Of a stretch of DNA of 64,000 nucleotides, positions 63,763 through 64,000 are shown one piece after another. The stretch's first letter is position 1. Each line of letters begins with the position of its first letter. The translations under genes and the position numbers were made by a program. Source of the DNA: Caballeronia mineralivorans PML1(12) (GTDB lineage Bacteria > Pseudomonadota > Gammaproteobacteria > Burkholderiales > Burkholderiaceae); contig NZ_AEJF01000051.1 in NCBI RefSeq assembly GCF_001028175.1, positions 44,246 to 108,245 on the forward strand. Reading direction: 5' to 3'. A model generated the notes under the pieces. The model searched no databases, was not told the DNA's origin, and saw only the letters and a list, made by a program, of their open reading frames with translations.

Positions 63763-64000
63763 TCAGAGTGCGAGCAGGCGCGCCTGAAGACGCGGCAAGT
63801 CGATACCGCCGCTCGCGTCGTCGGCCGCGATCGCGAGCATCAGCGCAATGCGCAACTTGGGCGGCGCGAGATCGCCGCCTGCCAGCAGGCCGTCGGTCGT
63901 GAGGAAGCGCTGCATGGGCACGGTGCCACGCGGTGCGCGTGTCGCCTGCACGACGACCACGCCCGCCTGCGCCGCGCGTACGAGCGCGCTCGTTTCCTTC
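63763..64000 (-). CDS. L-asparaginase family protein, C-terminal part
   Basis: The gene runs off the right edge, so only about 78 C-terminal residues are seen: ETSALVRAAQAGVVVVQATR, APRGTVPMQRF, LAGGDLAPPKLRIALMLAI. This matches the end of bacterial asparaginases/glutaminases, where the last block is GDLNPQKARVLLMLAL-like. Amide hydrolysis would fit the amidohydrolase-rich surroundings. The active-site threonines are outside the window. Confidence 0.8.
   Translation of the reverse strand, partial: KETSALVRAAQAGVVVVQATRAPRGTVPMQRFLTTDGLLAGGDLAPPKLRIALMLAIAADDASGGIDLPRLQARLLAL

Noticed and set aside
1..64000. CRISPR arrays and rRNA operons
   Set aside because: No regularly spaced direct repeats of the right size and no rRNA-like conserved stretches were seen anywhere.

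Overview
The window reads as chromosome or megaplasmid of a Burkholderiaceae betaproteobacterium (Paraburkholderia/Caballeronia/Burkholderia-like). Support comes from GC-rich coding, two general porins with the AHA|Q-type start seen in this family, a DUF4148 secreted protein, AAHS and MHS-type major facilitator transporters, and FCD-GntR and LysR regulators next to catabolic genes. No rRNA, CRISPR array or intact insertion sequence was seen. Both ends cut a gene: a porin on the left and an asparaginase on the right.

Positions 1-14458 hold a catabolic gene set. A GntR/FCD regulator (423-1082) is followed by an amidohydrolase of the pyrone-dicarboxylate lactonase family, an SMP-30 lactonase and a flavin reductase fused to an IclR-type ligand domain. 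Then come an RraA/HMG-aldolase-like protein, an ADP-forming acyl-CoA synthetase, a lone solute-binding protein, an aromatic-acid-type MFS carrier and a LigJ-like hydratase. A repeated operator (GTTnAC half-sites 12 bp apart) stands before the regulator and before the main transcription units, so this looks like one self-regulated regulon. It ends in two decayed genes, an aromatic FAD hydroxylase and an FAH-family hydrolase.

Positions 14459-46480 form a mosaic genomic island. Its left part carries a TraK-TraL-TraM-like relaxosome module, a large ParB-like protein and a DUF932 protein, i.e. backbone of a conjugative element without a visible relaxase or secretion system. The rest is a defence island: a Ser/Thr kinase, a TrlF-type PHP-ATPase, an unknown/FRG-domain gene pair, a large UvrD-like helicase, a type I restriction-modification system and a Gabija pair (gajA, gajB). 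A truncated integrase copy and a frameshifted P4-type integrase flank Gabija. The integrase adjoins a 3' half of a tRNA-Leu gene, the probable attachment site.

Positions 46480-52400 hold the most novel-looking locus: a compact RiPP cluster with a nitrile-hydratase-leader precursor peptide, a cupin/JmjC-type oxygenase and a stand-alone LanM-type dehydratase domain. The composition resembles a minimal proteusin pathway. A truncated integrase remnant follows it.

Positions 52430-64000 are again ordinary catabolic chromosome: a porin, two tandem-EthD-like paralogues, three M20 (AbgB-like) amidohydrolases, an MHS transporter, a LysR regulator, an alpha/beta hydrolase, a DUF4148 protein and a partial asparaginase. 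Together they suggest uptake and hydrolysis of N-acyl or amide substrates.
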